Assembly (NCBI GenBank): GCA_016987375.1 | Contig: PJRA01000524.1 | Coordinates: 1,239,356-1,303,355, forward strand | Length of the DNA stretch: 64,000 nt | Direction: 5' to 3' | DNA from: Brachionus koreanus | Lineage: Eukaryota; Rotifera; Eurotatoria; Ploima; Brachionidae | In this document: positions 45,901-55,745 of the stretch, one piece after another | How the letters are laid out: each line of letters begins with the position of its first letter | Numbering within the stretch: the first letter of the stretch is position 1 | Notes under the pieces: model-generated | What the model saw: only the letters and a program-made list of their open reading frames with translations | Told to the model about the DNA's origin: nothing | Database searches by the model: none | Made by a program: the position numbers and the translations under genes

Positions 45901-47272
45901 CTTCAAAAAACAAAACAACGTTTAAACGTCCAAATTTTTGACAAATGAATCAGTCAAAGAATTAAAGACTTTTAATTCTTTCTAATTTAAATAAATTTAA
46001 AAAAAATATAAAAAAAGCTTATAAATTCGATTAAATAAAAAAAAAGGGGTGGAAGAGAAAATTGAATAAATAAATTAATAATTTGTTTGCTTACTTAATA
46101 ATTCATTGAAAGTTTCATTCATTTTATTTAGCTCATTTTGACTAGAATCATAGAAAGCAATCGACTCGGCATTTATTCTCAAATTCATATGCTTAAACCT
46201 TTATAGATAAAATTTACAAAAAAAAAAACCTTGGCAATGGTAACCCAAAACCCAAGTAACTAAATATCAGGTTCATCAGCTACCCAAATATTACAATAGA
46301 AAATTATCAAAAATTTAAACCTAAAAAAAAAAGAAAAATACCTAAAATCTCCTTCTTTTTTGTCTTGTTTGTAAATCACTCTTGCAATCGGAGCAGTTAG
46401 AGGACCATTTATCATGGCCCAAACTAAAAAATAAACAACTACAGCTAATGGACCTGAGTATCCAACAGTTATATAAGTCTAAAAAAACATTTTCTCACAA
46501 CTTAAATTATGCAGTTCAAAACTTTAAATACCTGATATCCGTACCAGCCAATAACAAAAGGAGATATTAGAATCAATGGCACAATATTAGCTATACTAAT
46601 GCATAGACTTTTTACATCCTGAGTTATGCGCTGGTCCGGATTGTCCAAAATAACATTTTTCTGGTCAAAATCATTTGAGCATGGTTCCAATCCATTTATT
46701 TCACCAAGAATTGGTTCAATTGAATTTTGAACTCCTAACGATCGTCTTTTAACAGTTTTACTCTTTGCAGAATGATTACCATCGATTAAAATGCTTAAAG
46801 CTTCTTCACTATAGCCAATTTGGTGCTGTAAATAATAGAAATTTTTTGAATTAAAATAATTATCATGGAGACTTAAAGTAATGTATTTACGCCAAACAAT
46901 GCTCAGTAGATTGGTAATAAAGTCTTTGATGCTCTTCATTAGAGCATTTATTATGATATAAGCAATGGATGTAGCGGCTAAGGGCCAAAAAGCCACCAAG
47001 TCTCGTTCAGACAATACTTTAAAATACCGGCCACTGAATAGACCAACTCTATAAACAACAAATTCTAGTAGGACTACATCAGTAAGTAGAATGATAAATA
47101 GAATGGACGATGCTGAAATAAAAGAGGGAAAAAGATGTTTGATAACTCTTGACAAATATTTGAAAAATAATTTTAATGATTCGAATAAATGAGAAAATTT
47201 ATGTCTGTGTGATTGGGCTCTAGTCTGATTTGGATACTCGTCTCCACGTAAATAATTAAATATGCTGTTCAT
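42910..47272 (-). CDS. ABCD4: ABCD4-like half ABC transporter
   Basis: Four exons: 46532-47272, 46342-46478, 46095-46198 and 42910-43919, all joins in frame, 663 residues. By family it is a homodimeric subfamily D half-transporter that moves cobalamin out of the lysosome. The N-terminal half carries several membrane helices and the subfamily D motif DNPDQRITQDV near 210. MNLRINAESIAFY (about 297-309) is also typical. The nucleotide-binding domain has Walker A SGRSGCGKTS (about 479-488), Q-loop LPQNSYFTSG, signature LSEGEKQRLSF (about 580), Walker B FALLDEFTS (about 600-608) and H-loop SIAHRD. The signature is LSEGE rather than LSGGQ, as human ABCD4 also departs there. The third intron is 2.2 kb and holds transposon debris plus a 450-N gap; phase across it is kept (NELL-N-ISYRRNW). 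Confidence 0.93.
44065..44514. other. assembly gap of 450 N
   Basis: A run of N inside the third ABCD4 intron. The round estimated size and adjacent repeat-like sequence (GACTTGTGCAAAAGTC then A-rich) suggest an unresolved repeat. Confidence 0.99.
44584..44780 (+). mobile_element. mariner remnant, N-terminal piece (ABCD4 intron)
   Basis: Plus-strand text parallels the mariner copy at 26885-27070. The frame reads W..KKGLKSSEISREKCLVEG then ENVLKVRNVPKLV, and the downstream GTCAGTCAGCCATTCTCGAT CAG matches GTCAGGTAGACCAGCCATTC TCGGTCAG at 27051-27078. Only the helix-turn-helix part remains. Confidence 0.75.
44945..45920 (+). mobile_element. LINE remnant (ABCD4 intron)
   Basis: Fragments of a CR1/Jockey-like ORF2 in changing frames: DF.KTFDKVCHESLQ (45000-45050), NLKFSTHIKIQENEASAVLS QL (45086-45150), RVTKLVKRICNWKYSSRLAV LGLTTISKRRERG (about 45222-45318) and NGPLSRIRGHNK (45851-45888). 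It is sense-strand relative to the window and antisense to ABCD4. Heavily mutated. Confidence 0.75.
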
Positions 47273-47524
47273 TTTGTAAAAAAAAAAAAAAAGCTTTTTT
47301 TAATAAATAAAATAATTTTTCTTTTATTTAAATAGAAAAATTCTTGAATATTATTTCAAGATGCAAATATTTGCCTTTGGTTTAGCATTTCATTTTTTAT
47401 GATCAGATGATTACTTTTAATTAAAAAAATGTTATCTTGTAAAATAAATTTTATTTAAGATCAAATTTGAAAAAATTTGAATTTGAAAAAAAAATCAAAA
47501 GTCAGCCTAAAATTTTTGTTTTTA

Positions 47525-47680
47525 TTAGAGATCCTCGTGCAAAAAAGCTGACTCATCGTCATCGCTAAGCGATAAGTCTTCGTCCAAGCCGCTTTCGTAA
47601 TCGTCCTCCAAGTTCTCATAATCTGTTATCTCGTCATTGTTTTCTTCGTTCGTATAGAAAGTTTCGATTGCTTTTTCCAT
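47525..47680 (-). CDS. small acidic protein or last exon
   Basis: A 51-residue frame from the ATG at 47680 (MEKAIETFYTNEENNDEITD, ending DDDESAFLHEDL) with about a third acidic residues and clearly higher GC than the flanks, so it is probably real coding sequence. The minus strand has an acceptor-like TTTTATTTAAG ending at 47692, and the frame stays open to it (VVRS before the Met). It may therefore be the last exon of a longer gene whose upstream exons I did not find, or a complete short gene. No family was recognised. Confidence 0.5.
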   Translation of the reverse strand: MEKAIETFYTNEENNDEITDYENLEDDYESGLDEDLSLSDDDESAFLHEDL

Positions 47681-47699
47681 TGAGCGAACGACTTAAATA

Positions 47700-48637
47700 A
47701 AATGGTTTGTTTTATCTTATGTGAATTTATTAGTGTTTAGCAAATGCTCTGATAATTTAGACTTTTTTTTTATTCATCTAAATTACTATTAAATTTTAAA
47801 TCAATTTTTAATTTTTAGAGAATAAACTACAGTTTATTAAAAATTTTATTTTTGAGCTCAACATTGCTTATTTTTTTTGAATAATTTTTGAAAACCCTTA
47901 AACCAAAATAATAATTAAATGTGTATGATTTACTTTTAGAAAATTGCTAAAAAAAAACTTTATTTTTGAAATCTCAATTATTTTATTTTATAGTAAATTT
48001 AAAATGATTTATTGTGAATATCAATCAAATATAAGATTATAATTAAAATTTGAAAAAAAGAAAATTGAAAAGATAAATAAGACAAATTGATTATTTTAGT
48101 CGTTAAATCGAACTATTTTGTTTAATTAGTTTAACAAGTTTTGATTTGTTTTGAGCACAGTTTCAAGAGCTTCTTAGTTTAATTGATAATTGCAATGATC
48201 AATTTGGCCGAGGAGAAAAAAACATAAATAGAAATTTTAAAAATAATTCATCAAATTGACAATAAAACTAAAATTCAAGCTGCATTTAGAACATCTAGAG
48301 AAAAAATTAGTCGCAAAAACCAACCTTATTGGAAGAAAAAAAAATTTTTATTGTCAAACTCAATCAAGTTGAACTTAAGGTTATACAAATCATTGATAAG
48401 GTCGCTATTCGATTAATGATTCATCATAATAAGCGTTGGAACATAAAGAACAAAAGCCTTCCTGCAAAAAATCCAAAACAAGTTGTTAAAAATAATTTCT
48501 CAATTAAAACATCAATAAAATCAATTCAAAAAGCCCTAAAGATGGAAACAATCGAAGACAGATCAAAAAGTTTTTTTTGTAAAATTCGTGACAAAAAATC
48601 CAAACAAAATTTGACAGCCAAGGAGATTCACGCGTAT
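47700..48637. other. intergenic; low-quality coding-like stretch
   Basis: A Lys-rich frame (48329-48760, plus) with ETIEDRSKSFFCKIRDKK leads into the dispersed repeat at 48638. It could be the upstream part of the adjacent retroelement remnant, but no catalytic motif is visible. Confidence 0.35.
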
Positions 48638-48715
48638 ATGTTGCTTTTGATTTTTAAAAGAAAAGTTTTAAGAAATTTTAACATTTTGTTCTGTTCTATT
48701 GTACTAAATTTCACA
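48638..48715 (+). repeat. dispersed repeat, copy 2
   Basis: Nearly identical to 10723-10793 on the same strand. Confidence 0.6.
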
Positions 48716-48774
48716 AAACCGTTTTATAAGGGAAAAAAACATTTCCTAGATAATCAATAACAGTTTTGTCAATC

Positions 48775-49215
48775 AGTTTTTCGATATCATTTGGATTTGG
48801 TCTATATAAGTGAAAATAAGCTAAATGAACAAGACATAAGACAAAATTTATTAATTAAAAGAGCACTAGGAATCAAGAAATTTTCCAGAGTCAGACCTTT
48901 GTTAGAAACCTTACAGTTAGAGATGATTGAACAACTATACACAAAACACAAGATATTCCTTTTAAAGCAAGTAAAGAATACCTCAGTATGCTGGAATATC
49001 TTGACCTTCCTTTTGCAAACAAATTAATAATGTGGAGAAAAAGACTCATATTGATGTTTTGGATTATAGTTCGAAGACTTCTCTAGCAATAATTGAACAT
49101 TTATTTATTAAGGAAAATCGTGGTCTTGTTGATTCAGTGAAATTTATTGTTTCCCGAATCAAATTAAATATGGAATTAAGCCTAACCTACTATAACTTTT
49201 TTTTATTTATTAAAT
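48775..49215 (+). mobile_element. retroelement C-terminal remnant
   Basis: The plus-strand frame 48791-49005 reads LDLVYISENKLNEQDIRQNL then LIKRALGIKKFSRVRPLLET LQLEMIEQLY, the LGI..RS..P.L..L.LEPI.Q.Y pattern of the C-terminal region of non-LTR reverse transcriptases. The following stretch (CTCAGTATGCTGGAATAT at 48980; GAAGACTTCTCTAGCAATAA at 49072) recurs near 54468-54540, confirming a repeated element. Confidence 0.6.
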
Positions 49216-50259
49216 GATCTGCTAAAGATAGATTTTTATATATAATTTTGTCTTACTTTAATATATCTTTCTACTAACTCTTTTCTCTAAGGTATAAACT
49301 CATCTAGTTAAATTAATAATTGTAAAAAGGACTTTTATTTGATTTTAATTTTTTTTTATATATATAATATTTCAATTTGTTCATGGAACTTAAACTTTAA
49401 ATAAATAAATAATATCTTAAAATGACTTGTTGTTTACAAAATTATTTTGGATTATAGAGAAAAAATAAAATAAATAAGAGTGTTTCTAAAATAAGAAAGT
49501 CTGGTAAATGGTATATGATGGATAAGATTTTTTTTTCCCTTTATTTGATCAATGAAAGATTGATTAAAATAAAATAAAAAAATACAAAAAATATATAATT
49601 TTTTTATTATTTTTACTTATGTTTATTGATCTTTTAAAAAGAAAAACGATTGATGTGACTTTCTCTTTTTTTATGCTTTAGAATCATCTTGATATGTTTT
49701 TTTTTAACCTCGTCAGATCAATTTTAAGTTGTCTTATTAAATTTCAAAAATTCATATGGAATAATACTTATTATTTTTTTTTTATTTTTTTATATCTCGT
49801 GCTTTATTTATTAACTGAACAACAAAATAATTGAATTTGTCAAATTTTTTAATTAAAATAAAAGTTTAATTTTTAGCTTCAAAATTTTTTTCAATCGAAA
49901 TTTAATAATTTTTGATTTTTGTTATCTTGGTCAGAAAAGATTAGCTGTGTGAAAAAAATTATTTCCTTGATATTTAAATTATTATTAATTTTTAATTTGA
50001 AAATTGAAAAAAATAAAATTATTTTTCATCGAGAAAACAATTTCAAATTTTCAAAGATGCAAATAAAAAATTTTAAATTTTGTCCTCTTTTAGCTTAAAA
50101 AATTTTTTAAATGAAAATAATGTCAAATTTTTAAAGTTTATGTTTTGATTAACGTAAAATTTTATGTGAATTTTAATCAAAAAATATTTAGAAAAAATAA
50201 TTTTTAACAAAATATTAACACATAAAATAAATTATGAAAATTATTGCCACTTTTTTCAA
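49216..50259. other. intergenic, AT-rich
   Basis: No gene was recognised. The TXNDC12-like 3' UTR would be at the right side. Confidence 0.4.
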
Positions 50260-50958
50260 TTAATTAAAAAGCAATCTTTTATTTACTTTAACCTCAGCTA
50301 AAATATTTTAATTTGATTAGAAAAAGTGCATTTACTGCACTTTTTTATCAAATGTTTAAAGTTCGTTCTTTTTAAAAGACAATTACCTTGATTTGCATTT
50401 GAATAAAAATATTTATATTTTGAATTTCCGTTTTCATTGTAAATATCATAGTGTAAACCGCCTGATGAATTTAAAAAAAATATGCGAGGTATATAGTTGC
50501 CATCAGGTGTATAAGATTTGTCTTTCGGCTCTTCATCATCCTTCAAAATCAAAACTAAAATTTGCTCAAAAAATTTATTTTATTTTACTTCATAACTAAT
50601 CATATGAAACAATTCACTTAGTTCTTTAAATTTAAGAGACTGGTCTAGACTACTTTTTAAATCTTAAATAAAAATTAGCTTAAAAAAAAAAATTTAATTT
50701 TTTAGCTAACTTGTGCATGCTTGGCACCACGATTTATGTATAAAAACAAAAATTGGTTTTACAAGTTCGCCATTCAAGGCATGGTCCAAGTCAGTCCATT
50801 CAATTTTACTAATATCTAAAATATTTAATTAAAAAAAAAAAATTTGAAATAATTTTCTTCTCACCATTTTTATTTATTTCTTCATCTGTGTCGGTAGCTT
50901 TCAATTCAAGTAATACACTCAACGTCAAGGTAAATAAAAAATATCTAGAACTTAACAT
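50260..50958 (-). CDS. TXNDC12: ER thioredoxin-fold protein, TXNDC12/AGR-like
   Basis: Five exons: 50865-50958, 50711-50815, 50589-50662, 50387-50540 and 50260-50297; all junctions keep frame, 154 residues. There is a signal peptide (about 1-21), then IEWTDLDHAL and the redox motif HKSWCQACTNLK with Cys62 and Cys65, so an active CxxC unlike AGR2 (CPHS). EDDEEPKDKSYTPDGNYIPR carries the cis-Pro (Pro109), and NENGNSKYKYFYSNA is a family hallmark. By family it is an ER-resident thiol oxidoreductase. The last exon is short (AEVKVNKRLLFN) and lacks a KDEL-like retention signal. A GTAAAT inside this exon could be a donor to a further exon that I did not find, so the C-terminus is uncertain. It is divergent from the gene starting at 51117. 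Confidence 0.88.
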
Positions 50959-51116
50959 ATCTTTGAATAAAATAAACTTTGAATTATATAAAAAGCATAA
51001 AAACAAAAATAGAAAAAAGCAAGCGAATCCCTGAAAAAATTCGCCATAAATTCCTTTCAATATAAGACAAAAAGTCAAAATAGATGCCCTAGAAATTGTC
51101 TAATTTACAACCTAAA
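50959..51116. promoter_or_regulatory. divergent promoter region
   Basis: Only 158 bp separate the ATGs of the TXNDC12-like gene (-) and the membrane protein gene (+), so both 5' UTRs and promoters must fit here or overlap the genes. No clear TATA box was seen on either strand. Confidence 0.5.
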
Positions 51117-51848
51117 ATGGCCAATTTAACCACAATGTCTTCTATGGTGGATTCTGATGCATCAAAATGGATGAAATTTTGGATGGAGCAAGATTTAAGA
51201 AAAAATAAATCCTTTGTTCTGATTATGCTTTTGTCATCGGCGCCATTTCTTGGTGTAATATTACTAATTTTAGTTGTATTTGCGATTCTTTCGTGTATTT
51301 TCAAAATACATTCAAAGAAAAAGCATCGAAGAGTTATCAAAAATGTAGAAGCCCTTGAAAATTTCTTAACTCTTTACAATAAAACAAAGCTAGAAAGAAA
51401 TCAACGTGAGATAAACTTTAAACAAAATTCCAAAAATAGAAGAATTAGTCAAATCAGCATCAATTCGCGACAAATTCTGAAGGATTTTGGTCTACCAGAT
51501 GAAGACAAAGTCCCATTTAATTTGTTTAAAGAAGCCTTAGCCAATTCTAATGCTCAAGCAGACCAGGAAGTGATTAAAATAATAGATAAACTAATCAATG
51601 TACCAGAACCCAAAAAAAAAAATTCTCGAGTAATGGAACTTGTCAATCGGCTTCATAATTTGAGCGATTCTATAAGAGACATAAAAAAATCGGAATCAAG
51701 ACAAAAAAACGGTCAATATGATAATAGTGGATACGAGGAATCTGATATGTTTCATTCTGAAGGGAAAAAAAACTTGCATGATCACGGAATTAGGATAATT
51801 ATTGAAGATTTTGATGGTAACAATGCAAAAAATAGCGAAGAATGCTGA
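51117..51848 (+). CDS. single-pass membrane protein, unknown
   Basis: A single exon, 243 residues from the ATG at 51117. A hydrophobic helix at about 33-62 (FVLIMLLSSAPFLGVILLIL..) is followed by KIHSKKKHRR, so by the positive-inside rule the long Lys/Asn/Ser-rich C-terminal tail is cytosolic. The tail has no enzyme motif; IINVPEPKKK-type and acidic segments look disordered. There is no cleavable signal peptide, so the helix is probably a signal anchor. It starts 158 bp from the divergent TXNDC12-like ATG and may share its promoter. No family was recognised. Confidence 0.7.
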   Translation: MANLTTMSSMVDSDASKWMKFWMEQDLRKNKSFVLIMLLSSAPFLGVILLILVVFAILSCIFKIHSKKKHRRVIKNVEALENFLTLYNKTKLERNQREINFKQNSKNRRISQISINSRQILKDFGLPDEDKVPFNLFKEALANSNAQADQEVIKIIDKLINVPEPKKKNSRVMELVNRLHNLSDSIRDIKKSESRQKNGQYDNSGYEESDMFHSEGKKNLHDHGIRIIIEDFDGNNAKNSEEC

Positions 51849-52043
51849 AATAATTTTCTATTTGTTTCTTTGTGATTAATATAAACATAAAAAATTATAA
51901 TAAAATTAATAATTTGTTTATATGTTTTTTTTTTCTGTAAAAGATAATTAGAGACTCTTGACTGCCTCTGAGTAAAATTTAAAAAAATCAAAAATCTCAA
52001 AAATTTTATTAATAGTTAAATAGTTTTAAATATTTTATATTAT

Positions 52044-53662
52044 CTATGAAACTTGCTTGTAAATAGCTGCTGTAATAGTTCCTTCACGTTTGATTAATAA
52101 ATTACTAAAAAAAAATTTATAAAAATTAAATTTTTTTATTTTTTCTCATAATATTCTCAATTTACCAACTATCTGTTTCCAAAACAATAGCAGGATTTTC
52201 ATTATTACAAAGTTTAGATGCTAAATTAGTCAATTCGGATATGGGTCCGCCCAACAAAGTATTTGCCTTGCCTCTAGCTATTTAAATTCAAAATAATTTT
52301 AAACAATATTAATTTAAAAAAAAAAAATTAAATAAAAACATTCAAAAATTTTTATTCCTAAAAACTCAATGCATTAACAATTGAATTAAATTGCTGAATA
52401 ACTAAATTAAGATGTGTTTCTTCGCTGATTGTAGTGTCTCTGTTTCTGAGTTTACATATACCATCTTTGGTTATGCTTTTTGGCAAATAGACACTATAAG
52501 GTATTCCCATTAGGTCTACGTGATCATATTTAGCTTCCAAATCGGCTAGATCATCTTTGAGTTCAAATAAAATTATTTTATGCTTGGTTTTGAAATAGAA
52601 CAATTTTCGAAAGTCTTCAGCCAATTCTTTTACCTGAGGATCGTAAAGTAAGCAAATTTTAAAAGGTGCCAGACGAAAGTCTAAATTAAAAAAGGTCTTA
52701 TCACCAACATTAATGCCGTACTTGCTTAAATTCTCCTTAAGCTTGAAATCATCTGAAAATTGTACCGAATCAATAAGAATATTTTCCAATATTGTTTCAC
52801 AATTTGTCTCAGAAATAACCAGATTTTTAATTTTTTTATAATTTTTAAAATTAACTAAATTTTCAAAATTGTCTATCATAATTATTTTTTCTATTTTGTT
52901 TCTAATCTCTGTTTGATCATAGTGATAGATCAAATAAGGTTTTTCGATCAAAATGTGTTCAGGATAATGAGCTATTTTGGACCACCATTGAAGCCGTTCA
53001 CGCTGCCATGCAGAAAAGTGATCATCCGAATTAAAATTTAAATAAATTGTGCTCAATTTAGTCTGATTTTTGTTTCCATGAAAAAAACTCTCTTTCGCTT
53101 CAGCTGAATTGAATGTGCTTACGAGACCAATAAGTTGAGATTGAGAGCCAAAATTGGATAATTTTTCCAAATAAGAACTTAAATCAAAATTCGACCTATT
53201 CTCATTCAATAGATCTATGTCATCGATTAAATAATTGCTACTATATTTATTCAAGTTGAATTTAAGCCATTCATTTTTTATCTGATTTAACAATGCATAT
53301 CCATATGGACCAAATTTGTGGCTTTTGAAGCAATAGATTCCGGTTTTTGTACAAAATTTTTCAAGTTCAATCAATCTGTTCATTTTTTTTTGTTTGAAAA
53401 TTAAATTTCTCTACACTTAAATTTTGTATTTTCTCAATTTAAACTTAACTTACATTCCTTTTTGAATGCTTTTTTATTATTGCTTAAATTTAAATACTTA
53501 CACGATAAGCAAAGACCATCTGAATCAATTATCATTGATCCAACTACTCCATTAGTGTCCATGCTAAAATTTTAACATGTAATAATCCATAAATTAAAAA
53601 TAATTTCTTGATCAAAATATTTACGTTTGACTAACTATTTCTTCAAGCTTTTCTTCAGACAT
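52044..53662 (-). CDS. LAMTOR5: LAMTOR5 Ragulator subunit (HBXIP)
   Basis: Four exons: 53625-53662, 53502-53563, 52166-52277 and 52044-52104; total 273 nt, 90 residues, against 91 in human. GT..AG introns; phases fit at each junction. Matches to the roadblock-fold LAMTOR5: GVVGSMIIDSDGLCLSSRG (19-36; human GVLCTDSQGLNLGCRG), LASKL (52-56; human QQAAKL), PAIVLETDS (62-70; human PVVCLESDN) and LLIKREGTITAAIYK (73-87; human IMIQKHDGITVAVHK). The protein is part of the Ragulator complex that anchors Rag GTPases and mTORC1 on lysosomes. The second intron (52278-53501) contains the whole POLG2 reading frame on the same strand. Confidence 0.92.
52358..53383 (-). CDS. POLG2: mitochondrial DNA polymerase accessory subunit
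   Basis: A single exon of 341 residues inside LAMTOR5 intron 2, same strand. Family marks: KFGPYGYALLNQIKNEWL (about 23-40; class II tRNA-synthetase-like fold), WQRERLQWWSKIA near 125-137 (human LRHRLQWWRKFA), LDFRLAPFKICLL near 239-251 (start of the anticodon-binding-like domain) and the C-terminal KLRNRDTTISEETHL (human HLRSRDTT). It binds the catalytic Pol gamma subunit and raises processivity of mtDNA synthesis. It is shorter than the human protein (485), mainly at the N-terminus, and no clear mitochondrial presequence is visible. The ATG at 53383 is 118 nt from the LAMTOR5 donor, so its promoter must be tiny, upstream of LAMTOR5, or replaced by RNA-level processing. Confidence 0.9.
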   Translation of the reverse strand: MNRLIELEKFCTKTGIYCFKSHKFGPYGYALLNQIKNEWLKFNLNKYSSNYLIDDIDLLNENRSNFDLSSYLEKLSNFGSQSQLIGLVSTFNSAEAKESFFHGNKNQTKLSTIYLNFNSDDHFSAWQRERLQWWSKIAHYPEHILIEKPYLIYHYDQTEIRNKIEKIIMIDNFENLVNFKNYKKIKNLVISETNCETILENILIDSVQFSDDFKLKENLSKYGINVGDKTFFNLDFRLAPFKICLLYDPQVKELAEDFRKLFYFKTKHKIILFELKDDLADLEAKYDHVDLMGIPYSVYLPKSITKDGICKLRNRDTTISEETHLNLVIQQFNSIVNALSF

Positions 53663-53849
53663 TCTTATTGAAAATTGTCTATTTTGTTCCAATTTTTAAA
53701 AATTATTATTTCTTAATAGTTAAATAATTTATATATGTTAAAACTGGTTTTTGAATGCAAAATTAAGTTTATTTATACACTTAGATATTTAGAGGTGTCT
53801 AAAGCTTAAAGATATTTTACTCATTCCCAATAAAAAAGTATTCAGTATT

Positions 53850-54145
53850 AGTAGCAGTAGTTATAACTGTAACTTTGAGCTAGTCCAAGAAAAGCTCTAA
53901 GTTTTAGCAGCGTATTCATTGTTCTCAATTGTTCTCGCTATCCAAGTTCTTGGAATTTCTTCTATGATTAAACTTTCTTCTGCCATGTCTGGTGTTTAAG
54001 TTGGAATCTATACCTTCTGAAATTCGCAGTCTCCATATTCAGGCTATAGTTTGAAATTTTTGGATTAGATCTCCATTTTTTCTTCTTGTTCTTAAACTTG
54101 ATAATTCTAGTCTAGATAGCTGTTATGTATACAGGAACTAACCGC
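53850..54145 (-). mobile_element. LINE remnant
   Basis: The minus strand reads LSRLELSSLRTRRKNGDLIQ KFQTI and then N.RHGRRKFNHRRNSKN, the RLGLxTLxxRRxRGDLIxxYK block of CR1/Jockey LINEs, with stops. Confidence 0.65.
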
Positions 54146-54460
54146 GTAATATATATTATATATTATAAAATTTAAATTTCAATTTTTCAATAAGTGGTCT
54201 AAAAACCCTAGTGTTAATTAAATTTTCTTAATTATTAATAAATTTGAAAACAAAAAGCAAAAATTTTTTACCAGATTGCTAAAAAAATTCAATTATTTGA
54301 ATTCTTTAACTTTTTTTTTAAACAAAATTAAAATAATAAGATATATTTTTTTATTTTGAAATGGAAATTCAATGGGTAAAAGTGGTAAAAATTTCTGAAT
54401 TTGAAAAATTGAAAAGACATTTTGTCACCACATTATTAATTTAAACAGTATGGTTGTTTT
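54146..54460. other. intergenic; single MITE-like end
   Basis: CCCTAGTGTTAATTAA at 54206-54221 resembles a family-1 TTAACACTAG end in reverse orientation. Nothing else was seen. Confidence 0.35.
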
Positions 54461-54545
54461 ACTGAACAGCTCAGTAATCTGGAATATGCTAAAGATAATA
54501 GTTTGAAGACTTCTCTAGCAATAATCGATCATCTATTTTTTACTA
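54461..54545 (+). repeat. short retroelement fragment
   Basis: CTCAGTAATCTGGAATATGC and TTTGAAGACTTCTCTAGCAA parallel 48980-49110 with an internal deletion. Confidence 0.55.
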
Positions 54546-54939
54546 TAAGTTTTTAAAACTTTTACACTCAAAATAATACCGAATTAGCCTATAAAACGTT
54601 TTTATTCTTTTATCAATTAACTAACATGAGATTTAATTTAATTTTATTTAATTTTCGATCTAGTTTTTGCCTTTGAAGATACATATTTACATGATATAGG
54701 TCATTTGCAAATTGTAACTTTTAATTGTTTTATTTTTTCCAGCAATTCAAATTAATGACTCTGACTTGATTTAATACTTGGGACTTATGTTTTAAAAATC
54801 TGCTAACTAATCGTTTCTATTTTAGCTTTCAAATTATCAATATTTTATTGGACCAGTACTGTATTATAAACACTGAATGCTTTTTTTTGCTGATACAATC
54901 AACCGACAATTCATGTATATTGATTCAATGGGCAAACAC

Positions 54940-55690
54940 ATATAATATTGGATGTCCTCGGATTCCTCCAGCTGGACCATTTGATGAGAGTGCGTGACTT
55001 TTAATGGCTCTGTAGATGAATTTTACTTAGACCGTTCATTATCTTAAAGGTCTCCATTAACTCTCCACGTTCACGTCTTGTATTTAGTGTTGTTAGTCCC
55101 AATTTTGTAAGTCTTTCTTCATATTTTAAATTTTTAAGCTAAATACTAATTTGTAGCTCTTCTTTGTACTTGTTCTAGTATTTTTGAATCCCTTTTGGTA
55201 TAAGGGCTCCAGGCTGCTGCTGCATATTCAAGATGTGGTCTTACAAACGAAACGTACAATTGTTTGAATGTATTTAATGACCAGCATTTGAAGGCTTGCT
55301 TTAATTGACCTAGAACTGCGTTAGCTTTGTTAGCCGCTTGTGTCGCTTGGTGTGTCCATTTCAAATCATCTGTTAAATAAATTCCAAGATCTTTTTCAAT
55401 TTTTGTATTTGGAATCGGTAAGTTGTTCATTGATAATTCGATTTCATTAATAGTTTTATTTTTGAAGAACATAAATTTGCATTTGTCTTCGTTAAATTTC
55501 AATTGCCAATCGTCCGACCATTTGACTATTCGGTCAATATCTGTTTGCATCTGTTCAATATCAAGACGGTTTTTTATGATATTAATCAGTTTGGTGTCAT
55601 CTGCAATCAGTTTGATTAAGCTTGTTGAGACGTTTGGTATATCGTTTATGAATCCGAAATCCGAACCGAAATAAGACAAAGAATTGAAAA
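54940..55690 (-). mobile_element. LINE remnant, reverse transcriptase C-terminal half
   Basis: The minus frame 55672-55146 is uninterrupted: FINDIPNVSTSLIKLIADDT KL (the FADD motif as IADD), DIEQMQTDIDRIVKWSDDWQ, LKFNEDKCKFMFF, IEKDLGIYLTDDLKWTHQAT, VLGQLKQAF, LYVSFVRPHLEYAAAAWSP and ILEQVQRRAT. It continues after a break as YEERLTKLGLTTLNTRRERG ELMETFKIMNGL down to about 54990. It is a CR1/Jockey-like LINE truncated at the 5' end just before the FADD motif. It is the youngest-looking LINE piece here because about 175 codons are intact. Confidence 0.92.
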
Positions 55691-55745
55691 ACACAAAGAT
55701 TTTAAGTTTTTTAATTGTTTTTTTTTCTTGATAATTTTTTTCCAA

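Noticed and set aside
52358..53501. LAMTOR5 exon 2 spliced directly onto POLG2
   Set aside because: Joining at the AG near 53411 gives a stop at once; the intact POLG2 ATG and the good LAMTOR5 exon 3 fit better.
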